Source: Cystobacter fuscus (lineage in GTDB: Bacteria; Myxococcota; Myxococcia; Myxococcales; Myxococcaceae). Taken from it: 64,000 nucleotides of DNA. Each line of letters begins with the position of its first letter. Within the stretch, counting starts at the first letter, position 1. This document shows positions 9,381 through 16,803 of this stretch, piece by piece. The stretch lies in NCBI RefSeq assembly GCF_002305875.1, contig NZ_CP022098.1, positions 4,402,001 to 4,466,000 on the forward strand. The letters run 5' to 3'. The translations under genes and the position numbers were made by a program. A model generated the notes under the pieces. That model made no database searches. It saw only the letters and a program-made list of their open reading frames with translations, and was not told the DNA's origin.

Positions 9381-10574
9381 ATGAGGGTGGATGTCTTCTC
9401 GGAGATGCAGTACCCGAAGGCGCTGTGGGGAGACGGGGGACACGAGCAACGGCTGATCCAGGAAACCCTGGAGCAGGCGAGGCTGGCCGACGAGCTGGGC
9501 TACGGGGTGTGGTGGCAGGTGGAGCACCATGGGGCGGCGGAGTTCAGCTACAGCTCGGCGCCCGAGGTGATGCTGACGGCCATCGCCATGAGCACGAGGA
9601 ACCTGCACGTGGGCCACGCGTCGGTGCTGGCACCCGCGCGGTTCAACCACCCGATCCGCGTCGCCGAGCGAGCGGCTTTTCTCGATCACCTGAGCAGGGG
9701 GCGTTGCCAACTGGGCCTGGCGCGGAGCACCGTCCCCGAGTGGCGCAACTTCAACATCCCTCCGGACTCGACGCGGGGGCAGTTGCAGCAGGCCTTCGAG
9801 ATGATTCCGAAGATGTGGACCCGGGAGGCGTTCTCCTGGGACAGCCCTGACTTCCAGATCAAGAACATCAACGTCGTGCCCAAGCCGTACCGCCAGCCTC
9901 ATCCGCCGCTGTGGCAGGCCTGCTCCAGCCCGGCCTCGTTCGAGCAGGCGGGGCGCAACGGCGTGGGAGCGCTGGGGGTGACGCTGTGGGCCTCGTTGGA
10001 AGAGGCCGCGGAGATGATCCACCTCTACCGGGAAGCGCTGCGCACCCGGTGCGAGCCGGTGGGCGAGTTCGTGAACGACCAGGTGGCCTTCTTCACCTTC
10101 GTGCACTGCGCGGACAGCGAGCAGGAGGCCATGGAGAACGGCGCGGCGAGGGCAGCGGCCTGGTACACGAGCGGCTCCTTCACCTTTTTCGAGGCGAAGG
10201 AGCACTTCGTCAAGACGGCCGCCGAGCTCGAGGCGCTGGCGAAGGATCCCGCCGGCGGAGGGCTGACGGGCCAGTACCTGCGAAAGAAGGATCCGAACGC
10301 CCCTCAGTCCCGAGCCCAGCGGTTGCTCGGCCGGGTGATGTCGAACGAGGCCGTGCCGGACCAGGAGCTCTGGGAGGTGCTCAGCGAGCAGGAGTCGCTG
10401 ATCGTCGGCACGAAGGATCAGGTCCGCCGGAGGATGAAGCGCTACGAGGCGCTCGGCATCGACGCCCTGATGTCCTTCCACCAGGTTGGTGCCCTCCGGC
10501 ATGAGCAGGTCATGAAGAGCCTGCGTCTCACGGGCGAGCTGATTCCGGAGTTCAGCGCGCCGCGGGTGCCCTGA
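9381..10574 (+). CDS. LLM class flavin-dependent oxidoreductase (luciferase-like)
   Basis: A 397-residue cytosolic protein with the bacterial luciferase-like TIM-barrel pattern: GVWWQVEHHG near residue 45, ASVLAPARFNHPIRVAERAA near 80, and LSRGRCQLGLARS near 105, the usual flavin-site strand. The late KDQVRRRMKRYEALGID block is typical of LLM monooxygenases using reduced FMN or F420. The start at 9381 has GGAGGG six bases upstream; the longer reading from 9345 does not look like coding sequence. It ends back to back with the SDR gene. The substrate is unknown. Confidence 0.85.
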   Translation: MRVDVFSEMQYPKALWGDGGHEQRLIQETLEQARLADELGYGVWWQVEHHGAAEFSYSSAPEVMLTAIAMSTRNLHVGHASVLAPARFNHPIRVAERAAFLDHLSRGRCQLGLARSTVPEWRNFNIPPDSTRGQLQQAFEMIPKMWTREAFSWDSPDFQIKNINVVPKPYRQPHPPLWQACSSPASFEQAGRNGVGALGVTLWASLEEAAEMIHLYREALRTRCEPVGEFVNDQVAFFTFVHCADSEQEAMENGAARAAAWYTSGSFTFFEAKEHFVKTAAELEALAKDPAGGGLTGQYLRKKDPNAPQSRAQRLLGRVMSNEAVPDQELWEVLSEQESLIVGTKDQVRRRMKRYEALGIDALMSFHQVGALRHEQVMKSLRLTGELIPEFSAPRVP

Positions 10575-11426
10575 TCAGGACAGATGCCGCTCCACCCCCG
10601 CGCCGTCCCCGTCGGTGGAGCGCGCGAGTTCGCTCCAGGTGGAGATCTCCGCGGCGACGCTCCGGTGCTTGCCTTCGATGCGCGCGAGCGTGTCGCTGCC
10701 GAGCGGCAGCCGCAGGGGCGGGTGGGTGGCGTTCGCGAGGGCGAGCATGGCCCTGGCCAGCTTCGCGGGGTCCCCCGGCTGCGCGTGGTTGAGCCGCGTG
10801 GCGGACTCGCGCGTGACGCCGGACGAGGCGGCGTAGTCGGCGATCGGCGCGGCCACCGCGAGGGAATGTCCGTCGAGGAAGTCGGTGCGGAAGAAGCCGG
10901 GCTCCACGACGGTCGCCTTGATGCCCAGCGGCGCGAGCTCGGCGGCCAGTGCCTCCGTGAGCCCCTCCACCGCGAACTTGGTGGCGCCGTAGACGCCCCA
11001 GCCCGGATAGGCCGCGTAGCCGCCGAGCGAGGAGATGTTGATCACATGCCCCGAGCGCTGACGCCGCATGTGCGGCAGCACCGCGCGGGTGACGTTCAGC
11101 AGCCCGAACACGTTGGTGGAGAACACGCGCTCGACCTCCCGGGCCGTGGCCTCCTCGACCGCGCCGAGCAGGCCGTAGCCGGCGTTGTTGAGCAGGACGT
11201 CGATGCGGCCGAAGCGTTGGATCGCCGCGTCGGCCGCGGCCCGGGCCTGCTCCTCCTGGGTGACATCGAGGCGGACGGCGAGCAGACGCGGGTGCTCCCC
11301 GAACTTCGCGGTGATGGTCGCCGGCTCCCGCGCCGTGGCCACGACGGCGTCGCCCGCGGCCAGGGCCTCGGCGGTGATCAGCGCTCCGAAACCACGAGAA
11401 GCTCCAGTAATGAACCAGATACGCAT
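10575..11426 (-). CDS. Short-chain dehydrogenase/reductase (SDR)
   Basis: 283 residues with all the marks of a classical SDR: TGASRGFG (residues 7-14, NAD(P)-binding), NNAG (80-83), the catalytic Ser in NISSLGGY (130-137) and YGATK (Tyr146, Lys150). The basic residues after the first strand suggest NADPH. It is divergent from a LysR gene, a common arrangement in which the LysR protein controls the SDR. The start at 11426 gives the normal N-terminus MRIWFITG; the longer frame to 11549 overlaps the regulator and is Arg-rich. The stop codon abuts that of the LLM gene within a shared CTGATCAG palindrome. Confidence 0.88.
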   Translation of the reverse strand: MRIWFITGASRGFGALITAEALAAGDAVVATAREPATITAKFGEHPRLLAVRLDVTQEEQARAAADAAIQRFGRIDVLLNNAGYGLLGAVEEATAREVERVFSTNVFGLLNVTRAVLPHMRRQRSGHVINISSLGGYAAYPGWGVYGATKFAVEGLTEALAAELAPLGIKATVVEPGFFRTDFLDGHSLAVAAPIADYAASSGVTRESATRLNHAQPGDPAKLARAMLALANATHPPLRLPLGSDTLARIEGKHRSVAAEISTWSELARSTDGDGAGVERHLS

Positions 11427-11548
11427 GATGAATACCCCTTGGGGTCGTCGCCGACGGAAGCGCCGGCGTTGCGAGACAGAAGGTAGAGGGGACCCGTTGT
11501 TGAGGGAATCACTTGAGTCCGCATCGAGCTGGTGAGTGGATTTCATCA
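11427..11548. promoter_or_regulatory. Divergent intergenic region of the SDR/LysR pair
   Basis: 122 bases between two divergent start codons. A LysR protein normally binds such a region to regulate both itself and its neighbour. I could not fix a T-N11-A box or promoter elements with confidence. Confidence 0.4.
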
Positions 11549-12445
11549 ATGAAGCCGATCGAGCCCATCGCCCTGTCGCCGTTCCTGGCCATCGCCACCC
11601 ACCGCAGCTTCCGCCGGGCGGCGGTGGAGCTGGGGGTGTCGCCCTCGGCGCTGAGCCACTCGCTGCGCGGTCTCGAGGAGCAGCTCGGTGTGCGGCTCAT
11701 CAATCGCACCACCCGGAGCGTCGCCCTGACGGAGGCGGGCGAGCGGCTCTTCGAGCGCATCCGCCCCGCCTTTCGCGACATCCGCGATGCGCTCGAGGAG
11801 CTGAATGACTTCCGGGGCCAGCCCACGGGCACGCTGCGCATCAACGCGGCCCGGACATCGGCCCAGCTGGCGCTGATGCCCGTGATCTCCCGGTTCGCGC
11901 GGGCCTATCCGGACGTGCGGGTGGAGATCCGGGTGGACGACGGCCTGAGCGACATCGTGGCGGAGGGCTTCGACGCCGGGGTGCGCCTCGGCGAGAACCT
12001 CGCTGCGGACATGCTCGCCGTTCCCCTGGGCCCCCGTCAGCGCTCCGCCGTCGTGGCCTCGCCGGAGTATTTCACGCGGCATGCCGTGCCCCGGACACCC
12101 TGGGAGCTGCGGGAGTTGCCATGCATCCGCTACCGTTTTCTCAGCGGCGCCTTCTATCGCTGGGAGTTCGAGCGTGACGGCGAGGAGGTGACGGTCGAGG
12201 TCGATGGACCCCTGACGTTCGGTGACCAGGGCTTCATGATCGATGCGGCGCTGGACGGCCTTGGCCTGGCCTATGTCTTCGAGGAGCTGGTGAGCACCTT
12301 GCTCGAGCAGGGCCGTCTGGTGCGGGTCCTCGAGGACTGGTGCCCCGACTATCCTGGCTTTTTTCTCTACTACCCCAGCCGCCGCCAGCTCCCGGTGGCG
12401 CTTCGGGCCTTCATTGATTTCATGAGGACCGGGCGGTCCGTCTAA
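11549..12445 (+). CDS. LysR family transcriptional regulator
   Basis: 298 residues. The winged helix-turn-helix occupies residues 8-65, with FRRAAVELGVSPSALSHSLR and the LTEAGERLF end of the linker helix. The effector domain (about 90-295) begins TLRINAARTSA and contains VRLGENLAADM and the GLGLAYVFE strand, typical of the CrgA-like LysR group. The ATG at 11549 is preferred to the TTG at 11513. Its divergent neighbour SDR is the likely target. The coinducer is unknown. Confidence 0.88.
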   Translation: MKPIEPIALSPFLAIATHRSFRRAAVELGVSPSALSHSLRGLEEQLGVRLINRTTRSVALTEAGERLFERIRPAFRDIRDALEELNDFRGQPTGTLRINAARTSAQLALMPVISRFARAYPDVRVEIRVDDGLSDIVAEGFDAGVRLGENLAADMLAVPLGPRQRSAVVASPEYFTRHAVPRTPWELRELPCIRYRFLSGAFYRWEFERDGEEVTVEVDGPLTFGDQGFMIDAALDGLGLAYVFEELVSTLLEQGRLVRVLEDWCPDYPGFFLYYPSRRQLPVALRAFIDFMRTGRSV

Positions 12446-12544
12446 TTTCGACAGGGCTCACAGCTCCGCCATCGGATGGCCAGGGGCGCAATTCTGGTCT
12501 TCAAGCTTCCTGGTATTCGCGAAGGCTTTCTCTACTTCGGTAAT

Positions 12545-12680
12545 GTGTTCTGTCTGGAGGACAGTCAGCCGCTCACCGCAGGCATGACCGAGCACCGCCT
12601 GGAGCGGGTACTGGGCCGAGTGGGCATCACGCTGCCGTACCGACCAGAGACGCCGGAGGGCTCACTTGAGGGCACATGTG
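12545..12680 (+). pseudogene. Tyrosine-recombinase C-terminal fragment (left copy)
   Basis: In frame with a longer ORF starting at 12476, this segment encodes VFCLEDSQPLTAGM, then EHRLERVLGRVGI, the stretch that in tRNA-targeting tyrosine integrases leads up to the last catalytic box. The catalytic Arg, His and Tyr boxes are missing. A better preserved copy lies at 15260-15550. It is debris of an older insertion at the same tRNA. Confidence 0.65.
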
Positions 12681-12696
12681 GAAGCGGGGGCAAAAG

Positions 12697-12732
12697 AAAA
12701 GCCCAGCAACCCCGTAGGATTGCTGGGCTTCT
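12697..12732. terminator. tRNA-Glu-type terminator, left duplicate
   Basis: Arms AAAAGCCCAGCAA and its complement around a 10-base loop; one base in the right arm differs from the copy at 15573-15608. Duplicated together with the att site. Confidence 0.75.
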
Positions 12733-12737
12733 CCGTG

Positions 12738-12763
12738 TGTCCCCGACGGGATTCGAACCCGTG
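12738..12763 (-). pseudogene. tRNA-Glu 3'-end fragment (attachment-site remnant)
   Basis: 26 bases identical to the 3' end of the intact tRNA-Glu at 15614-15686: half of the T arm, the acceptor 3' strand and the discriminator base. It marks the far end of the inserted segment. Confidence 0.85.
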
Positions 12764-12934
12764 GGCAGGGCGGAGACCTCCGAGCCGGGCGGCCTTCAGG
12801 GGGTCCGACGCTCGGAACCTTCAGCGTCGGCTCCAGCGGTTCTTGGGCCGCCCGAGCAGAATGTGGACCGGCAGCCTACAGAGGAGTCGTGAATGTTGCT
12901 GCGCTCGGGCCCGCCTTGGTAGGTTAGCTCCTCC

Positions 12935-13867
12935 ATGCGCGCGCTCCCACTTTTCAGGTATGGCCTGTTGCTCGTCTTGCTGGGTGTCCCGGCGTTGGCC
13001 CGGGACGTGGACGAGAAGCTCACGATTCGCACGCTGAAGTACCAAGATCACCCGAGCCAGGAGCCATCTTCCATCTTCGTTGCCGGTCAGGTGGTGACGG
13101 CGCTCCGCTTCGAGAAAGAAGTTGATCCAGCGAAAACGAAGTTCCTCGCGTGGGAGGGGCGCTTTGAGCCCCCGCTCGTAGGCGGTAAGAAAGTGGTTCT
13201 AGAACCGCTGAGAGACCTCGGTAACGGCGAGTCGCTGCCCCTGCTCGTAACGCTCGTGGACGGAACGGAGTTCACGTTCCTTGTGAGGCCCAAGAGCCGC
13301 CAAGACTGGGGATGGATCGACTATCAGGTCAACGTGTTCAAGGACCCCGACAGTTACAACGCGGTTCTCTCTGGCCTTTATGACTCCCTCAAGAGGGAGC
13401 ACACACTGAACGAGGAGAACGAGCGGCTCAAGCAGGAAGAAAATTCCATCGACCACGCCTACGCGACGCTGCTCGCAAACGGGCAGGTAAAGAAAACGCC
13501 GTTTCGCCGCAGATTGGTTTACCGGCCAAAAAATCAAGACATGGACATGGTCGTCGAAGTCTTCGAGGGTCCTGGCAAAGCGGCAGCGCTCGTCACCTTG
13601 AAGAACACCTACTACGGCGAGCCCTGGAAGTTCGATGGTGCCTACCTGACCCGTGACCTTACCCACTACACGCTTCGGCCTTTCGCGCTTCGCATGGACC
13701 GAAGCAGCATCGTCGAGGGGGAAACAGGGAGGATCGCGGTGGTAGCGGACAAGAGCGCCTTTCAGACCGACGACGGGCAGCTCACCGATCTCGCCCTCCA
13801 AATCTTCCGTGGTGATGGCCTGCTTCAAGTTTACGTGAGGATGGACCGCACGCTGATTCGGAAGTAG
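12935..13867 (+). CDS. DUF2381 family (TIGR02268-type) myxobacterial exported protein
   Basis: A 310-residue protein with a cleavable signal peptide (cleavage near PALARD, residue 24). The layout is that of the DUF2381 paralogous family of myxobacteria: an N-terminal beta domain, a central charged coiled coil (about 150-175, EENERLKQEE) and a C-terminal beta domain with FALRMDRSSIVEGETGRIAVV. The function is unknown. Members usually sit beside a Ser/Thr kinase; here the partner is a small lipoprotein 11 bases downstream and no kinase is present. It is carried inside the tRNA-Glu insertion. The Shine-Dalgarno is weak, so the start is less certain than the family. Confidence 0.75.
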   Translation: MRALPLFRYGLLLVLLGVPALARDVDEKLTIRTLKYQDHPSQEPSSIFVAGQVVTALRFEKEVDPAKTKFLAWEGRFEPPLVGGKKVVLEPLRDLGNGESLPLLVTLVDGTEFTFLVRPKSRQDWGWIDYQVNVFKDPDSYNAVLSGLYDSLKREHTLNEENERLKQEENSIDHAYATLLANGQVKKTPFRRRLVYRPKNQDMDMVVEVFEGPGKAAALVTLKNTYYGEPWKFDGAYLTRDLTHYTLRPFALRMDRSSIVEGETGRIAVVADKSAFQTDDGQLTDLALQIFRGDGLLQVYVRMDRTLIRK

Positions 13868-13878
13868 AGGTGCCGACC

Positions 13879-14367
13879 ATGCACACCGCTAGAGTTCTCT
13901 TGCTCACCGCTACCATCCTGCTCGCCTTCTCAACCGGCTGCACTGGAAACGGCGTAACACTGCGCCCCGATGGCAGCCCGGGGCTACAGGAGTGCCCGGC
14001 GGAGTCAAAGAAGGCGATGCGCTACATGGGACTGCGTGTTGGGGACAGCGTGTTGGTGGATCTCGACGCGAACCAAACAGAGAGCCGACGAGTCACGCTC
14101 TACGATGGGCCCATTGAGAGTGTCACAAGGGAGGATTTCGGCCCGTTCACGGCGACGAGCCGCTTGTATGGGCAGGTTTGGACGAGCGGTCCGCAGGTTG
14201 TAATCCGTTACTACGAAGCGCAGTCGCCGACCGGCGAAAAAGTTCCCCTTTGTGCGGTGGCACGACTCGGTTATGACCAAATGCGGAAGTTGCCCGAGTC
14301 CAAAACTGGAACCGCCATCCTCGAAGGCTCTGTCGCAGCCGCGTTTATCGTTGATGCGTTCCGGTGA
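13879..14367 (+). CDS. Small lipoprotein, partner of DUF2381
   Basis: 162 residues with a lipoprotein signal ending FSTGC, so the mature protein starts at Cys near residue 21. The mature part begins CPAESKKAMRYMGLRVGD and includes LYGQVWT and GEKVPLCAV. The same landmarks (CPAGSEKT, a GLG segment, FKGQLYT, GEKPMPIC) occur in the C-terminal tail of the kinase at 37434-39191, so the two are homologous. The ATG at 13879 is favoured over GTG at 13870 because AGAGG is well spaced before it. No activity is known. Confidence 0.72.
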   Translation: MHTARVLLLTATILLAFSTGCTGNGVTLRPDGSPGLQECPAESKKAMRYMGLRVGDSVLVDLDANQTESRRVTLYDGPIESVTREDFGPFTATSRLYGQVWTSGPQVVIRYYEAQSPTGEKVPLCAVARLGYDQMRKLPESKTGTAILEGSVAAAFIVDAFR

Positions 14368-14555
14368 TCCAATCGCTTGGCTTCCCCAGCCTCTGCGCCG
14401 CTACCACTGAAGAAGTTGCTTCACACGGTGGGTCTGATTACTGCTTGCTGCGCGTGCGTATCAATGAATTGCCCTGGCGTTTGTTGGGAATGAGTGGGGC
14501 TGTCGCTCATCCGCCGATTGACATGGCTTCTAAGTTCATGTCATCGGGTTCCGAG

Positions 14556-15084
14556 TTAGAAAGGTACCTGAGCGGCCGGATAACTGAGGCGACTCGGGTG
14601 CCTGGGAATAACCGTGCCCCGCGAGTAGCCGATGCAGAAAAGTGGCTTGTTGGTCGCGCGCAGTAGCGCTTCGATTGCGGCGCAGCGCCCCGCGTTGATG
14701 TCCATGGCGGACGCGCCCCAGCAGCACAAGACCGCTTCGGCATTGGCCACCATGGCCTTCAGGAACCGGTCAGTATGCCGATCCCACAAGACTAAGCTTG
14801 GCGCCTTGAGCTTGGAGGGATCCTTGTCGCAGTAGGAAAAGACGTTGGCCATGAGCAGCCGACTGTAGCCCCATTGCCGGGCGACATTGACCAATTTCGA
14901 CACCGTATTGTCCGAGCCCTCTCGCGTGGCCGTTGACGGGTTGCAGCCGCAGGCCATCAGAATGCGTTCTGGCCCGTCGTCCTGACCGGCGCTGGCAGCT
15001 TCAAAACAGTAGTCAAGGTAGTAGCGGTGCCGCCCGTTCCGTGTATGGGGGGGCGAAGCAGTCCCGCGTCATCAGCACCTTCAC
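14556..15084 (-). pseudogene. DUF1643 family protein, frameshifted near 15035
   Basis: The main frame (14556 to about 15060) reads RYYLDYCFEAAS, ILMACGCNPSTATREGSDNTV, FARxWGY-like and MANVFSYCDKDPSKL, then CCWGA and a PRHP end, the pattern of DUF1643. It has no start codon before the internal ATG at 14957. The missing N-terminus, VLMTRDCFAPPYTER, is in another phase from a GTG at 15078 or 15084, so a single frameshift lies in the GC-rich run at about 15025-15045. The function of DUF1643 is unknown. A sequencing error would also explain this. Confidence 0.6.
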
Positions 15085-15259
15085 GTTGCCCGCTTTGAAC
15101 AGGAAAGAACGGCGGCCGGGCGGGAGCAGGGGCAGGGACATATGGTTGGAAGAGTCAGGATTAAGTTCCAGCGTACAGCAAAGCATACATGTATCGGCAG
15201 TGCGAAAGCTGAAGCTCGGACGCTCGGAGCGCGAACAGGCAAGACACCAGATGCCTCAA

Positions 15260-15550
15260 CATTGCCTCAAGCTGGACTTGCAGCGCGGCAAGCTCCAGGT
15301 GCGCCGTTCCATCTGGCAGGGATGACTGGACTGCCCAAGGGCGGACGCGAGCGGACAGTGGACCTGCCGCGCTCGGCAGTGGACGCCCTCAAGGGACACC
15401 GGCACCTGCGCGGTCCCTACGTGTTCTGTCAGGAGGACGGCCAGTCACTGACCGCTGGCATGACGGAGCACCGACTGGAGCGGGCACTGGGCCGGGCGGG
15501 CATCACGCCGCCGTACCGACCAGAGACGCCGGAGGGCTCACTTGAGGGCA
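15260..15550 (+). pseudogene. Tyrosine integrase remnant, truncated and frameshifted
   Basis: The segment LDLQRGKLQVRRSIWQG ends at a stop at 15325 in one frame. It continues in another as GMTGLPKGGRERTVDLPRS, then AVDALKGHRHLRGPYVFC and GMTEHRLERALGRAGI. Together these are the central part of the catalytic domain of a phage-type tyrosine recombinase. The N-terminal DNA-binding domain and the final HxxR and Tyr boxes are missing. Its place next to the tRNA-Glu 3' end, reading towards the tRNA, is that of an integrase beside its own attachment site. Confidence 0.72.
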
Positions 15551-15639
15551 CATGCGGAACCGGGGGTAAAAGAAAAGCCCAGCAACCCCGTAGGATTGCT
15601 GGGCTTTTCCGTGTGTCCCCGACGGGATTCGAACCCGTG
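15421..15639 (+). repeat. 219-bp direct repeat, right copy
   Basis: Matches 12545-12763. This copy runs into the intact tRNA-Glu and is the chromosomal end of the inserted segment. Confidence 0.88.
15573..15608. terminator. Rho-independent terminator of the tRNA-Glu transcript
   Basis: A perfect 13-bp stem (15573-15585 with 15596-15608) with a 10-base loop; the arms end in A4 and T4, so it can stop transcription in both directions. It starts six bases after the tRNA-Glu 3' end. Confidence 0.88.
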
Positions 15640-15686
15640 TTACCGGCTTGAAAGGCCAGCGTCCTGGGCCTCTAGACGACGGGGAC
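15614..15686 (-). tRNA. tRNA-Glu (UUC)
   Basis: 73 bases including the discriminator A; CCA is not encoded. The acceptor arms GTCCCCG and CGGGGAC pair perfectly, the anticodon loop reads CTTTCAA (anticodon UUC) and the T arm contains GGGTTCGAATCCC. Its 3' end served as the integration site for the segment to its left. Confidence 0.96.
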
Positions 15687-15703
15687 GGCTCCTTCTACCT
15701 CTG

Positions 15704-15776
<73 letters not shown>

Positions 15777-15955
15777 GCACTATTCTTTTTTACGGGACCC
15801 TCCGATTTCCGCAAGGCCCCTCGATGTGGCCACTCTCTACCAGCACTCGTTCCGGACTTCTACTCCCGATCCGGGTCCCTGTTTCCCGCCAACCTCCACG
15901 TGCCCCGCTCCCTCCGCTGGCTGGCGCTCCCCCCGCGAGGCGCTATACCGGAAGC

Positions 15956-16519
15956 ATGCGCCGCGACAGCCGACACTCCGAGGGAGCACCCGAGGAACCC
16001 GACGACCTGGACCTGGAAGGGGAGGAGGACGAGGAGCCCGCCTCCAAACCCCGGCGCTACCTCACCCGGGCGGGGGCCGAGCGCATGCACAAGGAGCTGC
16101 TGCGGCTGCTCAACGAGGAGCGTCCCAAGGTCACCGCCGAGGTGTCCGCCGCGGCCGCCCAGGGAGATCGCTCGGAGAACGCCGAGTACATCTACGGCAA
16201 GAAGCGCCTGCGGGAGATCGACCGGCGGCTGCGCTTCCTCCAGAAGCGCCTGGACACCGCGACCATCGTCGTTCCGTCCGAGCAGACGGACACCGGGCAC
16301 GTCTACTTCGGCGCCACGGTCACGCTCGAGGACGAGGACGGCGGGCGGGTGACCTATCAGATCGTGGGCTCGGACGAGATCGACACCGCGGGCGGGCGCA
16401 TCAGCGTGGAGTCCCCCCTGGCCCGGGCCCTGTTGCGCAAGAAGGTCGATGACACCGTGGAGGTCGTCCGGCCCCGAGGGGAGATCGAGTACACCCTCGT
16501 CCAGATCCGCTACGTGTAG
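15956..16519 (+). CDS. greB: Transcription elongation factor GreB
   Basis: 187 residues. After a 40-residue acidic tail (EEPDDLDLEGEEDEE) comes a standard GreA/GreB body: YLTRAGAERMHKELLRLL, the coiled-coil tip region GDRSENAEYIYGKKRLREID with its invariant acidic residues, and the FKBP-like C-domain (YFGATVTLEDEDGG, RISVESPLARALLRKKVDD). GKKRLREID is the GreB form of this motif. It rescues backtracked RNA polymerase by stimulating transcript cleavage. The start at 15956 avoids a Pro/Arg-rich out-of-family extension. Confidence 0.9.
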   Translation: MRRDSRHSEGAPEEPDDLDLEGEEDEEPASKPRRYLTRAGAERMHKELLRLLNEERPKVTAEVSAAAAQGDRSENAEYIYGKKRLREIDRRLRFLQKRLDTATIVVPSEQTDTGHVYFGATVTLEDEDGGRVTYQIVGSDEIDTAGGRISVESPLARALLRKKVDDTVEVVRPRGEIEYTLVQIRYV

Positions 16520-16803
16520 CGGCCTGTTCGCCCTGGTGCGTCATGCAACACCCGGCTGGCATGCGCGTGTCCTCCGCGCGTCTTTGTCCACTGCTCCGGG
16601 AGTCCGGGTGATTGGGGAGTGTCCTCGTCGCTGGACGCGTTAAAACTCCAGGAGGTCCCGAAACGGCTTCGTCGGGCTTCCTGCCGAGGAAGCGAGCCCT
16701 ATATTCGGGAGGAGTAGAGCAGGCGCAGCGCAGTCCGTCAGTCGGAGTCCCGTCGCACGGTCGGTCCATCGGTCGCACCCACTTCGAGGTCGCGCTCCAC
16801 ACG

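Larger units (their letters stand above)
12545..12763 (+). repeat. 219-bp direct repeat, left copy (integrase end, terminator, tRNA-Glu 3' end)
   Basis: Aligns without gaps, with scattered substitutions, to 15421-15639 (offset 2876). It consists of an integrase C-terminal fragment, a terminator hairpin and the last 26 bases of tRNA-Glu. Homology stops abruptly at 12763, inside the tRNA sequence, as expected for an attachment site left by integration. Confidence 0.88.

Noticed and set aside
7389-10502. A 1037-codon open frame on the minus strand
   Set aside because: It runs antisense to two well-supported genes and into a third region. The predicted protein is a His/Arg/Gln-rich low-complexity string typical of antisense frames in GC-rich DNA.
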